Origin: an uncultured Flavobacteriales bacterium
GTDB taxonomy: Bacteria; Bacteroidota; Bacteroidia; Flavobacteriales; BACL11
NCBI GenBank assembly: GCA_905612305.1
Contig: CAJQRK010000005.1
Location: 27,861-91,860, forward strand
DNA: 64,000 nt
Direction: 5' to 3'
In this document: positions 1 through 8,513 of the stretch, in pieces
How positions within the stretch are numbered: position 1 is the stretch's first letter
Layout: each line of letters starts with the position of its first letter
Translations under genes and position numbers: made by a program
Notes under the pieces: model-generated
What the model saw: only the letters and a program-made list of their open reading frames with translations
What the model was told of the DNA's origin: nothing
Databases searched by the model: none

Positions 1-178
1 TATTAGTAAAGGTCATTGGCGTTTTTTCATTTGCTCTTAGTGCATTTACATTTACCTCATCCAATACTTTTCGCAGTGAAATACTGTCGCTAGGCTGCTG
101 AGCAAAGCCTATAAAAGGCAAAGCAAGCAGCACGGTCATAAAAGCTTCTGTGTTAAACATTTTTATTTTTGTTAACAT
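1..178 (-). CDS. TonB-dependent outer-membrane receptor, N-terminal fragment (probably thiamin uptake)
   Basis: Only the first ~59 codons lie in the window; the gene continues past the left edge. From ATG 178 the product begins with a basic n-region (LTKIK), a hydrophobic stretch (VLLALPFIGFA) and a likely cleavage site before QQ. The mature start has the look of a receptor plug: SLRKVLDEVNVNALRANEKTP. An alternative ATG lies at 160, but it would lose the basic residues. The gene follows a TPP riboswitch with no other gene between. In Bacteroidota this arrangement is established for outer-membrane receptors of thiamin or its precursors. The receptor identity is inferred from a short N-terminus plus the riboswitch; the thiamin assignment rests on the riboswitch. 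Confidence 0.72.
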   Translation of the reverse strand, partial: MLTKIKMFNTEAFMTVLLALPFIGFAQQPSDSISLRKVLDEVNVNALRANEKTPMTFTN

Positions 179-181
179 TAT

Positions 182-204
182 CAGATAAGATGGGGTTTTA
201 TCTG
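182..204 (-). promoter_or_regulatory. Hairpin between TPP aptamer and receptor start codon (possible expression platform)
   Basis: On the minus strand a 7-bp perfect stem (CAGATAA with TTATCTG) encloses a 9-nt loop, AACCCCATC. It ends 3 nt before the receptor ATG at 178, so when folded it would cover the ribosome-binding region. The CCCC of the loop could also pair with the GGGG at the 5' side of the aptamer. There is no U-tract, so translational control fits better than termination. The switching role is inference. Confidence 0.4.
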
Positions 205-225
205 TTTTATTTAATGTTACTCATT

Positions 226-296
226 TTCCTATTGTGAATTACCACATCAGGTTCAATGGGTGTGATCTCAGCCTTTCGGCACCCCTTTTAAGATTT
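226..296 (-). promoter_or_regulatory. TPP riboswitch (THI element)
   Basis: Read on the minus strand, the conserved THI-box elements come in order: GGGGTGCC, then GGCTGAGAT, CACACCC, GAACCTGATGTGG, a TAAT loop, and a closing CACAATAGGAAA. The CTGAGA and ACCTGAT blocks bind the pyrimidine and pyrophosphate ends of thiamin pyrophosphate. The P3 arm is short (GCCGAAAGGC, a GAAA tetraloop). The element lies after the NadR-like kinase gene and about 50 nt before the TonB receptor, so it should repress the receptor when TPP is plentiful. Confidence 0.95.
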
Positions 297-316
297 AACA
301 AAAATATAAATAGATT

Positions 317-814
317 TTAGATAATAGATATAAGAGAAGATATTTTTAAGATAGAATTTTCCGTTCTATTTTCTCCCTCTACTATAAAATAATCATGGCC
401 TAAATTTTCTAACTCCTGTTTGTAAATTTTAAAAAACTCCTGTCTATCATTTGGGTTTTCTCTTTGCTTGTCTGCCTGCCAAGGAATGTCAGGTTTGCAT
501 AAAAGATAAAAGCGTTTTTCTATTTTTTGTTTTTCAATTTGGGTTAAAATCCATTTATCACAACCTCCGTATTTGTACTTACTCCAAATTTTAATTGTGA
601 TTAAATCTGTGTCTAATAATTGAGAGCTGACTTCTGATTCTAATTGTCCTTGTGCAATGGATAGTAAATCATCTTTGATGTAACCTCTATCTAATGTATC
701 AATATAGGCTCGAGCAAATTCTTTAGTAAATGGAATATTGAAATGCTTAGATAATGCTTTGCAAAGAGTAGTTTTTCCACTACTTTCAGGGCCAGTTATA
801 ATTACTTTAAGCAT
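317..814 (-). CDS. NadR-like nucleoside kinase (AAA_28 ATPase)
   Basis: This 165-aa P-loop kinase resembles the ribosylnicotinamide-kinase domain of NadR. The Walker A motif is GPESSGKTT at residues 8-16, right at the N-terminus, and a NadR-type signature CKPDIPWQADKQR lies near residue 107. Proteins of this family phosphorylate nicotinamide riboside to NMN and so trap a substrate brought in by PnuC. The adenylyltransferase and DNA-binding domains of full NadR are absent. It overlaps the upstream pnuC-like gene by 8 nt, so coupled translation is likely. Because the next element is a TPP riboswitch, a thiamin-related substrate cannot be excluded; nicotinamide riboside is the default from the family. 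Confidence 0.82.
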   Translation of the reverse strand: MLKVIITGPESSGKTTLCKALSKHFNIPFTKEFARAYIDTLDRGYIKDDLLSIAQGQLESEVSSQLLDTDLITIKIWSKYKYGGCDKWILTQIEKQKIEKRFYLLCKPDIPWQADKQRENPNDRQEFFKIYKQELENLGHDYFIVEGENRTENSILKISSLISII

Positions 815-1403
815 CTATTTTTAGTCTCTTCATCCAAGAGAAATATCCGAAAATTGCAATAATGGCGTAGCTTATAAACAGTAAAGATGTAAGGTGAAGC
901 CCCATATTAAAATAGAGGTATGATGCAACTGCATCAATCACAATCCAATAAAGCCAATTCCCTAATATTTTTTTTGCAATCATATATGTTGCAAATACAC
1001 TAAATATGGCATTGAAGGAATCAACAATAGGCATTTTAGCATTAGTATAAGTAGCAAAATAGAAGCCCATTAAAAAAGTTAATATTGTTCCTGTTACTAA
1101 AATAAAAAGATGTTTACTAATACTCCACTCGATAATTTGTAAAGATTGTTCTTTTTTGTTCCAATGATAATAGCCGTAAAAAGCCATAAATAAATAAAAT
1201 ATTTGCAAGCCAGTTTGCGAGTATAGTTGTGCGAAAAGACAAATATAAATATAAAGTGATGCGCTAATTACGCCAGCACCCCAACACCAAATATTTTCCT
1301 TTGCTGCCAGTATTATATATAGGATGGAAAAAAAAACTGCAACACACTCAATAATGCTACAATTGAGATTTAGGTTATTTAAGAAAAGAGCTATTTCACT
1401 CAT
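807..1403 (-). CDS. pnuC: PnuC-family vitamin transporter
   Basis: A 198-aa inner-membrane protein made almost wholly of hydrophobic helices (about seven), with the PnuC hallmarks: an early ENIWCWGAGVISA segment, a central WN/GYYHW region and a late NWLYWIVIDAVASYLYF segment rich in Trp and Asn. PnuC carriers take up nicotinamide riboside by facilitated diffusion; the PnuT subgroup carries thiamin and is often under TPP riboswitch control in Bacteroidota. Here the gene is upstream of, not under, the riboswitch, and it is coupled to a NadR-like kinase, which favours nicotinamide riboside. It follows the GGGP synthase gene by 23 nt in what looks like a four-gene operon. Confidence 0.85.
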   Translation of the reverse strand: MSEIALFLNNLNLNCSIIECVAVFFSILYIILAAKENIWCWGAGVISASLYIYICLFAQLYSQTGLQIFYLFMAFYGYYHWNKKEQSLQIIEWSISKHLFILVTGTILTFLMGFYFATYTNAKMPIVDSFNAIFSVFATYMIAKKILGNWLYWIVIDAVASYLYFNMGLHLTSLLFISYAIIAIFGYFSWMKRLKIDA

Positions 1404-1426
1404 AAATCATCTCTTTGTGAAAATAC

Positions 1427-2164
1427 TTAGCAATTATGTACTGCGGCAGCTATTTCTATAATCAGACTCTCATCTTTTTCAATAGCATTACCTACAACAA
1501 TAATATCAGCTCCTGCTTTGCAATTAGCAATTGCTTTTTTACCACTGCCAATCCCACCTCCAATAATTATTGGGCAGTCCACTGAGTTCCTAACGTTTGC
1601 TATCATTTCTACTGAAATTGGATTTTTAGCTCCACTTCCCCCATCCATAAAGATAAGCTTTAGCCCCAGCATTTCTCCAGCCATGGCGGTACAAGCTGCC
1701 ACTGCATTTTTATCAGCCGGGATTGGAATAGTGTTACTCATATAAGATGCAGTAGTAGGTTTTCCGCTATCAATCAGCATATATCCAGTAGGCAGTACTT
1801 CCAATGAGGATTGTTTTAGAATAGGGGCTGTAATTACTTGCTTTCCAATTAACATATCTGCATTTCTTCCAGAAATTAAGGATAGGAAAAGTATTCCATC
1901 TGCTTTGTTGTTTACTTGCATTGTATCTCCAGGAAATAATACTACAGGAATATCGCAATTGGATTTTATAGTAGAGATGCAAGAGTCTAAACTGTCATTG
2001 GTAAGTAAAGAGCCTCCTACAAAAAAGAAATCAGTGTGTGCTAATTTTGCTTTTTCAATAGTACTAATTAAAGTATTGGCATCTTGCTTATCTGGGTCAA
2101 CTAAAATAGCAAAAAGTTTCTTTCCAGCTTTTTTGCTTTCAATTATGTGATTGTAAATATTCAT
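1427..2164 (-). CDS. Geranylgeranylglyceryl phosphate synthase-family protein (GGGPS/PcrB)
   Basis: A 245-aa TIM-barrel prenyltransferase that joins a polyprenyl diphosphate to sn-glycerol-1-phosphate. Visible motifs: FAILVDPDK (residues 18-26, Mg-binding Asp), YMLIDSGKPTTASYMS (128-143), MDGGSGAK (173-180) and the phosphate-gripping IGGGIGSGKK (201-210). Length and motifs fit the bacterial group II enzymes known from Bacteroidota. I chose ATG 2164, 4 nt after the stop of the upstream gene, because MNIYNHIIESKK matches the usual family N-terminus; an in-frame ATG at 2188 would add eight residues and overlap that gene. The physiological lipid product in Bacteroidota is not well established. 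Confidence 0.92.
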   Translation of the reverse strand: MNIYNHIIESKKAGKKLFAILVDPDKQDANTLISTIEKAKLAHTDFFFVGGSLLTNDSLDSCISTIKSNCDIPVVLFPGDTMQVNNKADGILFLSLISGRNADMLIGKQVITAPILKQSSLEVLPTGYMLIDSGKPTTASYMSNTIPIPADKNAVAACTAMAGEMLGLKLIFMDGGSGAKNPISVEMIANVRNSVDCPIIIGGGIGSGKKAIANCKAGADIIVVGNAIEKDESLIIEIAAAVHNC

Positions 2165-2168
2165 AATG

Positions 2169-2756
2169 TCATTTCTGTTTGCAAACATACACTAAATAGT
2201 GATTATGTATTTTTTGATAATTCAAGATTAATTGGGTGTTTCTGAATTCAGCCGTAATTTCCCCTTTTTCCAAGCTTTTAAATGGATGAAGTTTTATGTC
2301 AGCAATAAAATCGACTTCTCCTTTTTGGTACCATTTAAAAACAGCCTCCTTGCAGCACCAAATAAGTGTTGCTTTTTCAGCCGTTAAGCCTTTCAAGTTA
2401 TTTGTTGAAACAAATTTTGAAGAAACTCTTAGTGCTTTTTCTGATATTTCTTCAATATCTATACCTACTTGTTGTTGGCTTATAATGATAGCGACTAATC
2501 CTTTGGAGTGAGAAATTGAGATATAGCCCCCATTATTTAATTCAGGAGCGCCAAATGCATTGTAAGAAATTGAATAGTTAGGATTAATTTCATTCAGCAA
2601 TAAACGGCTTGCCTCCCATTCTTTTTTTCGTTTTTCAGTATTGAAATTAGCTGTATTTATTGTGTTAGATAATTGCAGTAATTCTTCTAGGGTTTCTGTG
2701 ATTTTCCAAATAGCAATAATGCAGTTTTGTGTAGTTGTGTTGCAAATAACTCCCAT
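2169..2756 (-). CDS. 4'-phosphopantetheinyl transferase superfamily protein
   Basis: A 195-aa enzyme expected to move phosphopantetheine from CoA to a carrier-protein serine. It shows the Sfp/AcpS signature: ISHSKG (81-86), QVGIDIEE (96-103, Mg-binding Asp100 and Glu102) and WCCKEAVFKW (133-142, with the conserved K-E-A-x-x-K). The length is close to the Sfp-type single-chain enzymes. It is the first gene of the run towards the GGGP synthase, PnuC and NadR-like genes and is divergent from ahcY. The carrier substrate is unknown; no polyketide or siderophore genes are nearby, so fatty-acid ACP or an aryl-polyene carrier are both possible. Confidence 0.88.
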   Translation of the reverse strand: MGVICNTTTQNCIIAIWKITETLEELLQLSNTINTANFNTEKRKKEWEASRLLLNEINPNYSISYNAFGAPELNNGGYISISHSKGLVAIIISQQQVGIDIEEISEKALRVSSKFVSTNNLKGLTAEKATLIWCCKEAVFKWYQKGEVDFIADIKLHPFKSLEKGEITAEFRNTQLILNYQKIHNHYLVYVCKQK

Positions 2757-2793
2757 ATCTTAAATAATTGGGGGCTAAAATAATAATATTGGT

Positions 2794-2801
2794 TATCTTT
2801 G
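2794..2801 (+). promoter_or_regulatory. Bacteroidota -7 box (TATCTTTG) of ahcY
   Basis: TATCTTTG matches the TAnnTTTG consensus of the Bacteroidota primary sigma factor. It lies 20 nt before ATG 2822, implying a leader of about 12-15 nt, and downstream of the longer possible start at 2768, which is thereby disfavoured. Confidence 0.65.
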
Positions 2802-2821
2802 CAAACCTTAAAAAATTAAAA

Positions 2822-4129
2822 ATGGAAACGGAAACTATGAACTACAAAGTAAAAGATATCTCATTAGCAGAATGGGGAAGAAAAGAAATGACTTTGGCTG
2901 AGGCCGAAATGCCAGGATTAATGTCAATAAGAGAAGAGTTTGGTGATAGTAAACCGTTGGCTGGAGCTAGAATTGCAGGTTGTTTGCACATGACTATTCA
3001 GACTGCTGTATTAATTGAAACGTTAGTTCATTTAGGGGCTGAGGTTACTTGGTCGTCTTGTAATATATTTTCTACTCAGGATCAAGCGGCAGCTGCAATT
3101 GCAGTAAAAGGTGTTCCTGTCTTTGCCTGGAAAGGTTTAAGTGAAGAAGAATTTGATTGGTGTATTTTGCAAACCCTTACTGCATTTGAAGGTGGAAAAT
3201 CTTTGAATATGATCTTGGATGATGGTGGTGATTTAACCAATATGGTCTTTGATAGATTTCCGGAAATGGTTACTGATATTAAAGGGCTTTCAGAAGAAAC
3301 TACTACTGGAGTACACAGACTATATGAAAGAATGAAAAAAGGAACACTTTTAATGCCTGCTATTAATATTAACGATTCGGTTACCAAATCAAAATTTGAT
3401 AATAAATACGGCTGTAAAGAATCTTTAGTAGATGCTATCCGTAGAGCTACTGATGTGATGATGGCAGGAAAAGTTGCTATTGTTGCGGGTTACGGTGATG
3501 TAGGCAAGGGTTCTGCCGCTTCTTTAAGAGGCGCAGGCGCAAGAGTTGTCGTAACTGAAATTGATCCTATCTGTGCACTACAAGCTGCTATGGATGGTTT
3601 TGCAGTAAAAAGAATGGATGATGCGTGTAAAAATGCAGATATTATTGTAACAACTACAGGAAATAAAGACATTATTCAAGCGCGTCATTTTGAAACAATG
3701 AAAGACAAAACAATTGTGTGTAATATCGGTCATTTTGACAATGAAATTGATGTAACTTGGTTAAATGATAATTGGGGACATACTAAGGATACCGTAAAAC
3801 CTCAGGTTGACATATATACGATTGACGGTAAAGATATTATTCTGCTTGCAGAAGGTAGATTGGTAAATTTAGGTTGTGCAACTGGGCATCCTTCTTTTGT
3901 GATGTCAAATTCTTTTACTAACCAAGTATTGGCACAATTAGAATTGTGGAATAATACTAATAATTATAAAAATGAAGTTTATATGTTGCCTAAGCATTTA
4001 GATGAAAAAGTTGCTAGATTGCATCTTGCAAAAATTGGTGTTGAGTTAGAAACTTTACGTTCTGATCAAGCGGAATATATTGGAGTAAAAGTAGGAGGTC
4101 CTTACAAGCCAGAATACTATAGATACTAA
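2822..4129 (+). CDS. ahcY: Adenosylhomocysteinase (S-adenosyl-L-homocysteine hydrolase)
   Basis: A 435-aa cytosolic NAD-dependent enzyme that splits S-adenosylhomocysteine to homocysteine and adenosine, clearing the product of SAM-dependent methylation. The substrate-binding [13 protein letters not shown] (55-67), [13 protein letters not shown] (158-170), DNKYG (193-197), the NAD fold GYGDVGKG (223-230) and the C-terminal KPEYYRY are all present. The open frame extends upstream to ATG 2768, but a promoter box at 2794-2801 and the family N-terminus ([17 protein letters not shown]) place the start at 2822 or 2837. Monocistronic by context, divergent from the phosphopantetheinyl transferase operon. 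Confidence 0.97.
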   Translation: METETMNYKVKDISLAEWGRKEMTLAEAEMPGLMSIREEFGDSKPLAGARIAGCLHMTIQTAVLIETLVHLGAEVTWSSCNIFSTQDQAAAAIAVKGVPVFAWKGLSEEEFDWCILQTLTAFEGGKSLNMILDDGGDLTNMVFDRFPEMVTDIKGLSEETTTGVHRLYERMKKGTLLMPAININDSVTKSKFDNKYGCKESLVDAIRRATDVMMAGKVAIVAGYGDVGKGSAASLRGAGARVVVTEIDPICALQAAMDGFAVKRMDDACKNADIIVTTTGNKDIIQARHFETMKDKTIVCNIGHFDNEIDVTWLNDNWGHTKDTVKPQVDIYTIDGKDIILLAEGRLVNLGCATGHPSFVMSNSFTNQVLAQLELWNNTNNYKNEVYMLPKHLDEKVARLHLAKIGVELETLRSDQAEYIGVKVGGPYKPEYYRY

Positions 4130-4190
4130 TTTTAGATATTTAGTGTTTATATAAAATGGCAGAGTCTAAAGCCCTGGCAATTGAACTTTT

Positions 4191-4619
4191 TTAATTATAA
4201 ATATGCATTTGACTTCCCTGCAAGCTCGAATGATACTGCTTAAGAGGAAGTAAGGCAGGAGCATTTGCGGCAGCACCATCTTGTTCTAGTAAAAACGCAG
4301 AAGTGCAACAGCCACAATAAGCAATTCCTGCATTAACAGAATCAATATGTGAACAAGCTAGTGAAGGCTCGTAACTACAATTTCTATCATATACTTTATA
4401 GTCGTCTCCCACCCCGTGATAAATGATGATTCCTTCAACTCCTTCTTCATTTAATAGAGGTACATCAAAAATGGAGTTGCCGGAAACTTGCAAATCGCTA
4501 TATTCTGGCAAGCTCAAATCTATAAGAATATTTACATAAACCTCTTCAATGTAATTGTCTTTTGAATTACAACTTGCAATTAATAGGCTAATACTAAAGA
4601 TGTAAATACTTGATTTCAT
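4191..4619 (-). CDS. Cysteine-rich putative lipoprotein, possibly Rieske-like
   Basis: I do not recognise a named family. From ATG 4619 the product is 142 aa with a lipoprotein signal (hydrophobic SIYIFSISLLIA, lipobox IASC with Cys17). The C-terminal half reads like a degenerate ring-hydroxylase ferredoxin fold: YDRNCSYEP, then LACSHIDS, then IAYCGCCTSAF, and a closing NAPALLPLKQY that resembles the Pro-rich end of Rieske domains. The canonical CxH/CxxH cluster ligands are not all present, so a metal site is uncertain. The frame could start 36 nt earlier, but the shorter start gives the cleaner signal. It is convergent with ahcY and divergent from the TonB receptor at 4732. Confidence 0.6.
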   Translation of the reverse strand: MKSSIYIFSISLLIASCNSKDNYIEEVYVNILIDLSLPEYSDLQVSGNSIFDVPLLNEEGVEGIIIYHGVGDDYKVYDRNCSYEPSLACSHIDSVNAGIAYCGCCTSAFLLEQDGAAANAPALLPLKQYHSSLQGSQMHIYN

Positions 4620-4731
4620 GATTGCAATTTTACAAAAAAGAAATGGATTTATCATTCCTCGAGGTATGAAAATATTTATATCTTTACGACCTTCTAAAAT
4701 CAGAATTTACATTTAAACGAAACAGTATACC

Positions 4732-7700
4732 ATGTTGAGAAAAATTTACTTGATAGCGGCATTAGCATTAATATCAACCCTTGCTTTTGCACAAACAGGA
4801 ACCTTGAAAGGAGTGATATCAGACGCAATGAGTGGAGAGCCTATCCCGTTTGCAAATATTATCATTGAAAAGAATGGAAATCAATCAGCAGGAACTACTA
4901 CTGATTTTGATGGAAACTATATTATTAAACCAGTTGAGCCAGGGAATTATACCATTAAAGCTACATTTGTTGGTTATGGTACGGTTGAGGTTACTGGGGT
5001 TATTGTTTCCGCAAATAAAATTACTTTTCAGGACGTAAAATTGCAAGAGGGTATTGCAATTGGAGAAGTAAAGATTATTGCGTATAAAAAACCGTTATTG
5101 GATCAGGATAATCTTTCAGGAGAAACAAAAACAGCTGAAGAAATTGTTGCTTTGCCAACAAGATCTATAAATTCAATTGCAGCTACAACTGCTGGGATTT
5201 ACCAGCAAGATGAAGGGTCTGAGGTAAATGTCAGGGGATCAAGAGGAGACGCAACTGAATACTATGTTGATGGAATTAAGGTGAGAGGAAGTATGGGAGT
5301 GCCAACTTCAGGTATTGAACAAATCACTGTAATTACTGGTGGTTTACCTGCACAATATGGGGATGCAACTGGGGGTATTATCTCGGTAACCACTAAAGGG
5401 CCTTCTAATAAAATGTTTGGAGGTATTGAGTTTGAATCCTCTTCATTATTTGATGGTTACAACTACAATTTATTAGGATTTGCACTTTCTGGCCCTATTT
5501 TGAAAAAGCGTAATACAGATGGCTCAAAAGGAAGTTCAATAATTGGTTATTTCTTAGCAGGAGAATTCAGATCCGTTGACGATACTGACCCTTCAGCAAT
5601 TGGAAGGTGGAAGGTAAAAAACGATAAGCTAGAGTGGTTAAAAGATAATCCTTTTCAAGTAGCCCCAAATGCAACAGCAGGATTCTTAAGTACTTCTGAT
5701 TTTTTAACAGCAACAGATTTTGAGAATACGCAAGCAAAACAAAATGCACACAACAACAAATTTAACATATCAGGGAAATTAGATTTTAAACCAGGAAAGA
5801 ATACTTTTTTGTCTTTAGGAGGTAATTACTATACAAAAAAATCTCGTGATTTTTCAGCTTCTCGCTCAATGTTTTCATGGGAAGATAATAGAGAGACGAG
5901 CGAACAAACTTATCGTTTATTTGGGAAGCTAACACAAAAATTTGGCTCAGCAGAATCGAATGAGGAAAATAGTAGTTCGACTATTAAAAATGCCTTTTTT
6001 ACTTTACAAGCAGACTATACAAATAACAAATATACTTTTGGAGACGCAAACCATAAAGATAACATATTTAATTATGGCTATGTAGGCAAATTCACAACTC
6101 ATAAAGCGCCAACTTATGAGAATGGTAGCGCTGTTGATTCTACTTCTGGAACTATATATACGGGTAGAGTGTTAGGTGGTTGGGCTGATACTTTGTATGA
6201 ATATGCTCCTGGAGGGTTAAATATAGGCCTAGAAAATTATACAAATGCTTATTATGATATGTTTTCGGATTATGGGATGACCTCCTATATGGCTCCGTTT
6301 GGTATTGGAGATGCAAATGATGGAGTAATAAGAACAGCAGCAGATTTACAAGGACAAGGGTTGACGAATGGAGGCTCTCCAGCCTCGGTATATTCTCTTT
6401 TTAGTAATCACGGATCATGGTATGGCTATTCTGTTAAACAAGAAAATACCCAATTTGCTTTTAAGGCATCTGGTTCAGCTGATATAAAATCACATGAGTT
6501 CTCTTTTGGGTTTGAGTTTGAAGAAAGAAAAGATTACTATTGGCGATTTAATGCAGTATCAAATAGCACATCCCCATCTATATGGACATTAATGAGACAA
6601 CAAGCCAACAAGCATATAATGGAATTGGATTTAGCCAATCCTCATCCTGTTTTTGATATTCACGGTACATATCAAGATACGGTTAATTACGATCGTTTAA
6701 ATGCTGATTTAGATCCAAAAACTGGCAACCCAACTGGAGAATTTCAATCTTGGTTTGATAGAGAATTAAGGATCTCATTAGATAAAGACCCAAATGGAGT
6801 AGAGTTTATAGATATTGATTCCTATGATCCATCAACTTTCAGTTTAGATATGTTTAATGCTGATGAATTATTAAACAGTGGTTCGTCAATAGTTTATTAT
6901 TATGGATATGATATTTACGGTAACAAGACGAATACTCACAATACTTTAAAAGACTTCTTTAATTATGAGGATAATAATGGTAACAATACAAGAAATATAG
7001 CGCCATACAATCCTATATACCAAGCAGGATATATACAAGATAAATTTGCTATTGAAGATTTAATTTTTAATATTGGAGTAAGAGTAGATCGTTTTGATGC
7101 AAACCAAAAGGCGTTAAAAGATAAATTTTTACTTTATAATGCACATGATGCATCAGCAAACACAGATCTAATTAACTCTACAAATATTCCATCCACTATT
7201 GGTGATGATTATGTGGTGTATGTTGATGACATTTCTAATGCATCAACAATTGTTGGCTATAGAAATGGAAGTAATTGGTACAATGCAGATGGATTAGAAA
7301 TTTCTGATCCATCTTTATTGGCTGAGGCTGCTGGCGGAAAAATTGCACCTTACTTAACTGATCAATCGATTATTGATGATAGTCTTGGAAGAGTTAATAT
7401 TTCTGCATTTAAAGATTATAAGCCCGAAACAATTTTTATGCCAAGGATTGCTTTCTCTTTCCCAATTTCGGATGAGGCACAGTTCTTTGCGCATTATGAC
7501 GTATTAACACAAAGACCTCCAGAAGGAAATAGAATAGAACCAGTTGATTATTTATTTATGGAAGATAGAGTGGGGGCAACTTTAAATAATCCTGATCTAA
7601 AACCTGAGAGAACAGTTGATTATGAGCTAGGCTTTGCTAAAACATTGTCATTACGCTCTGCTTTAAAAATTTCTGCATTTTATAAAGAATTAAGAGACAT

Positions 7701-8484
7701 GATTCAAATAACAAATGTATTGTCGGCTTATCCTGCACAATACTATACTTATGGTAATATTGATTTTAGTACAGTAAAAGGGATGTCAGTTAATTATGAT
7801 TTAAGAAGAACTAATAATGTGCAAATGACCGCAAATTATACTTTGCAATTTGCGGATGGTACAGGTTCTAATGCAACATCAGGGCAGGATTTAGTGAATA
7901 CAGGTCAACCAAATCTAAGAACTACAATTCCACTTGCATACGATCAGCGACATGCAATTTCAGCATCAGTTGATTATCATTATGGTAATGGTAAAGACTA
8001 TAATGGTCCCGTATGGTTTAATTCCAAAGTATTCCAGAATTCTGGGGCTAATGTAATGATGTCAGCAGGTTCAGGAGTTCCTTATTCAAGGCAATCAAAT
8101 ATCACTCAAGAGGCTGCTTCAGGAATTAATGATCGCTCTACTTTAGAAGGAAGCCTAAATGGATCTCGCTTACCATGGCAATTCCGTGTAAATGCTAAAA
8201 TAAACAAAGAGTTCGAAATTAAATGGAGTGATAAAAAGAGCTCACATATTAATGTATATGTGCAAGTTCAAAATTTATTTGATGCTCGGAATATTATTAA
8301 TGTTTATCGTGCTACAGGAAACCCAGAGGATGATGGATATTTAACAGCAGCAGCTTCTCAAAATTCAATAGAATCTAGAAATGATGAAAATGCGTTTAGG
8401 TATTTATACTCATTAGCAGTTAATAATCCTGAACATTATAGTTTACCACGAATGTGGAGAGCCGGATTGAGTATTAAATTTTAA
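4732..8484 (+). CDS. TonB-dependent receptor with carboxypeptidase-regulatory-like N-domain
   Basis: A 1250-aa outer-membrane receptor. A signal peptide (to about residue 20, ending AFAQ) is followed by a CarboxypepD_reg-like beta-sandwich (LKGVISDAMSGEPIPFANI... ending near residue 110), a plug with VNVRGSRGDATEYYVDGIKVRG (about 165-187) and a long beta-barrel with many aromatic-alternating strands that ends in SIKF, the C-terminal Phe typical of barrels. It is larger than most TonB receptors, with extended loops. Next downstream, after 29 nt, is a 1420-aa exported protein, then a PorV-like barrel, all on the same strand. This looks like the non-nutrient TonB-like receptors found beside T9SS cargo, so a role in surface export or assembly is possible, but substrate and function are unknown. 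Confidence 0.9.
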   Translation: MLRKIYLIAALALISTLAFAQTGTLKGVISDAMSGEPIPFANIIIEKNGNQSAGTTTDFDGNYIIKPVEPGNYTIKATFVGYGTVEVTGVIVSANKITFQDVKLQEGIAIGEVKIIAYKKPLLDQDNLSGETKTAEEIVALPTRSINSIAATTAGIYQQDEGSEVNVRGSRGDATEYYVDGIKVRGSMGVPTSGIEQITVITGGLPAQYGDATGGIISVTTKGPSNKMFGGIEFESSSLFDGYNYNLLGFALSGPILKKRNTDGSKGSSIIGYFLAGEFRSVDDTDPSAIGRWKVKNDKLEWLKDNPFQVAPNATAGFLSTSDFLTATDFENTQAKQNAHNNKFNISGKLDFKPGKNTFLSLGGNYYTKKSRDFSASRSMFSWEDNRETSEQTYRLFGKLTQKFGSAESNEENSSSTIKNAFFTLQADYTNNKYTFGDANHKDNIFNYGYVGKFTTHKAPTYENGSAVDSTSGTIYTGRVLGGWADTLYEYAPGGLNIGLENYTNAYYDMFSDYGMTSYMAPFGIGDANDGVIRTAADLQGQGLTNGGSPASVYSLFSNHGSWYGYSVKQENTQFAFKASGSADIKSHEFSFGFEFEERKDYYWRFNAVSNSTSPSIWTLMRQQANKHIMELDLANPHPVFDIHGTYQDTVNYDRLNADLDPKTGNPTGEFQSWFDRELRISLDKDPNGVEFIDIDSYDPSTFSLDMFNADELLNSGSSIVYYYGYDIYGNKTNTHNTLKDFFNYEDNNGNNTRNIAPYNPIYQAGYIQDKFAIEDLIFNIGVRVDRFDANQKALKDKFLLYNAHDASANTDLINSTNIPSTIGDDYVVYVDDISNASTIVGYRNGSNWYNADGLEISDPSLLAEAAGGKIAPYLTDQSIIDDSLGRVNISAFKDYKPETIFMPRIAFSFPISDEAQFFAHYDVLTQRPPEGNRIEPVDYLFMEDRVGATLNNPDLKPERTVDYELGFAKTLSLRSALKISAFYKELRDMIQITNVLSAYPAQYYTYGNIDFSTVKGMSVNYDLRRTNNVQMTANYTLQFADGTGSNATSGQDLVNTGQPNLRTTIPLAYDQRHAISASVDYHYGNGKDYNGPVWFNSKVFQNSGANVMMSAGSGVPYSRQSNITQEAASGINDRSTLEGSLNGSRLPWQFRVNAKINKEFEIKWSDKKSSHINVYVQVQNLFDARNIINVYRATGNPEDDGYLTAAASQNSIESRNDENAFRYLYSLAVNNPEHYSLPRMWRAGLSIKF

Positions 8485-8513
8485 TAAAAGTAAGACAAGA
8501 AAACAGATTTTAT

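Noticed and set aside
2768-2821. Longer ahcY start
   Set aside because: A promoter box lies within it and the residues do not match the AhcY family.
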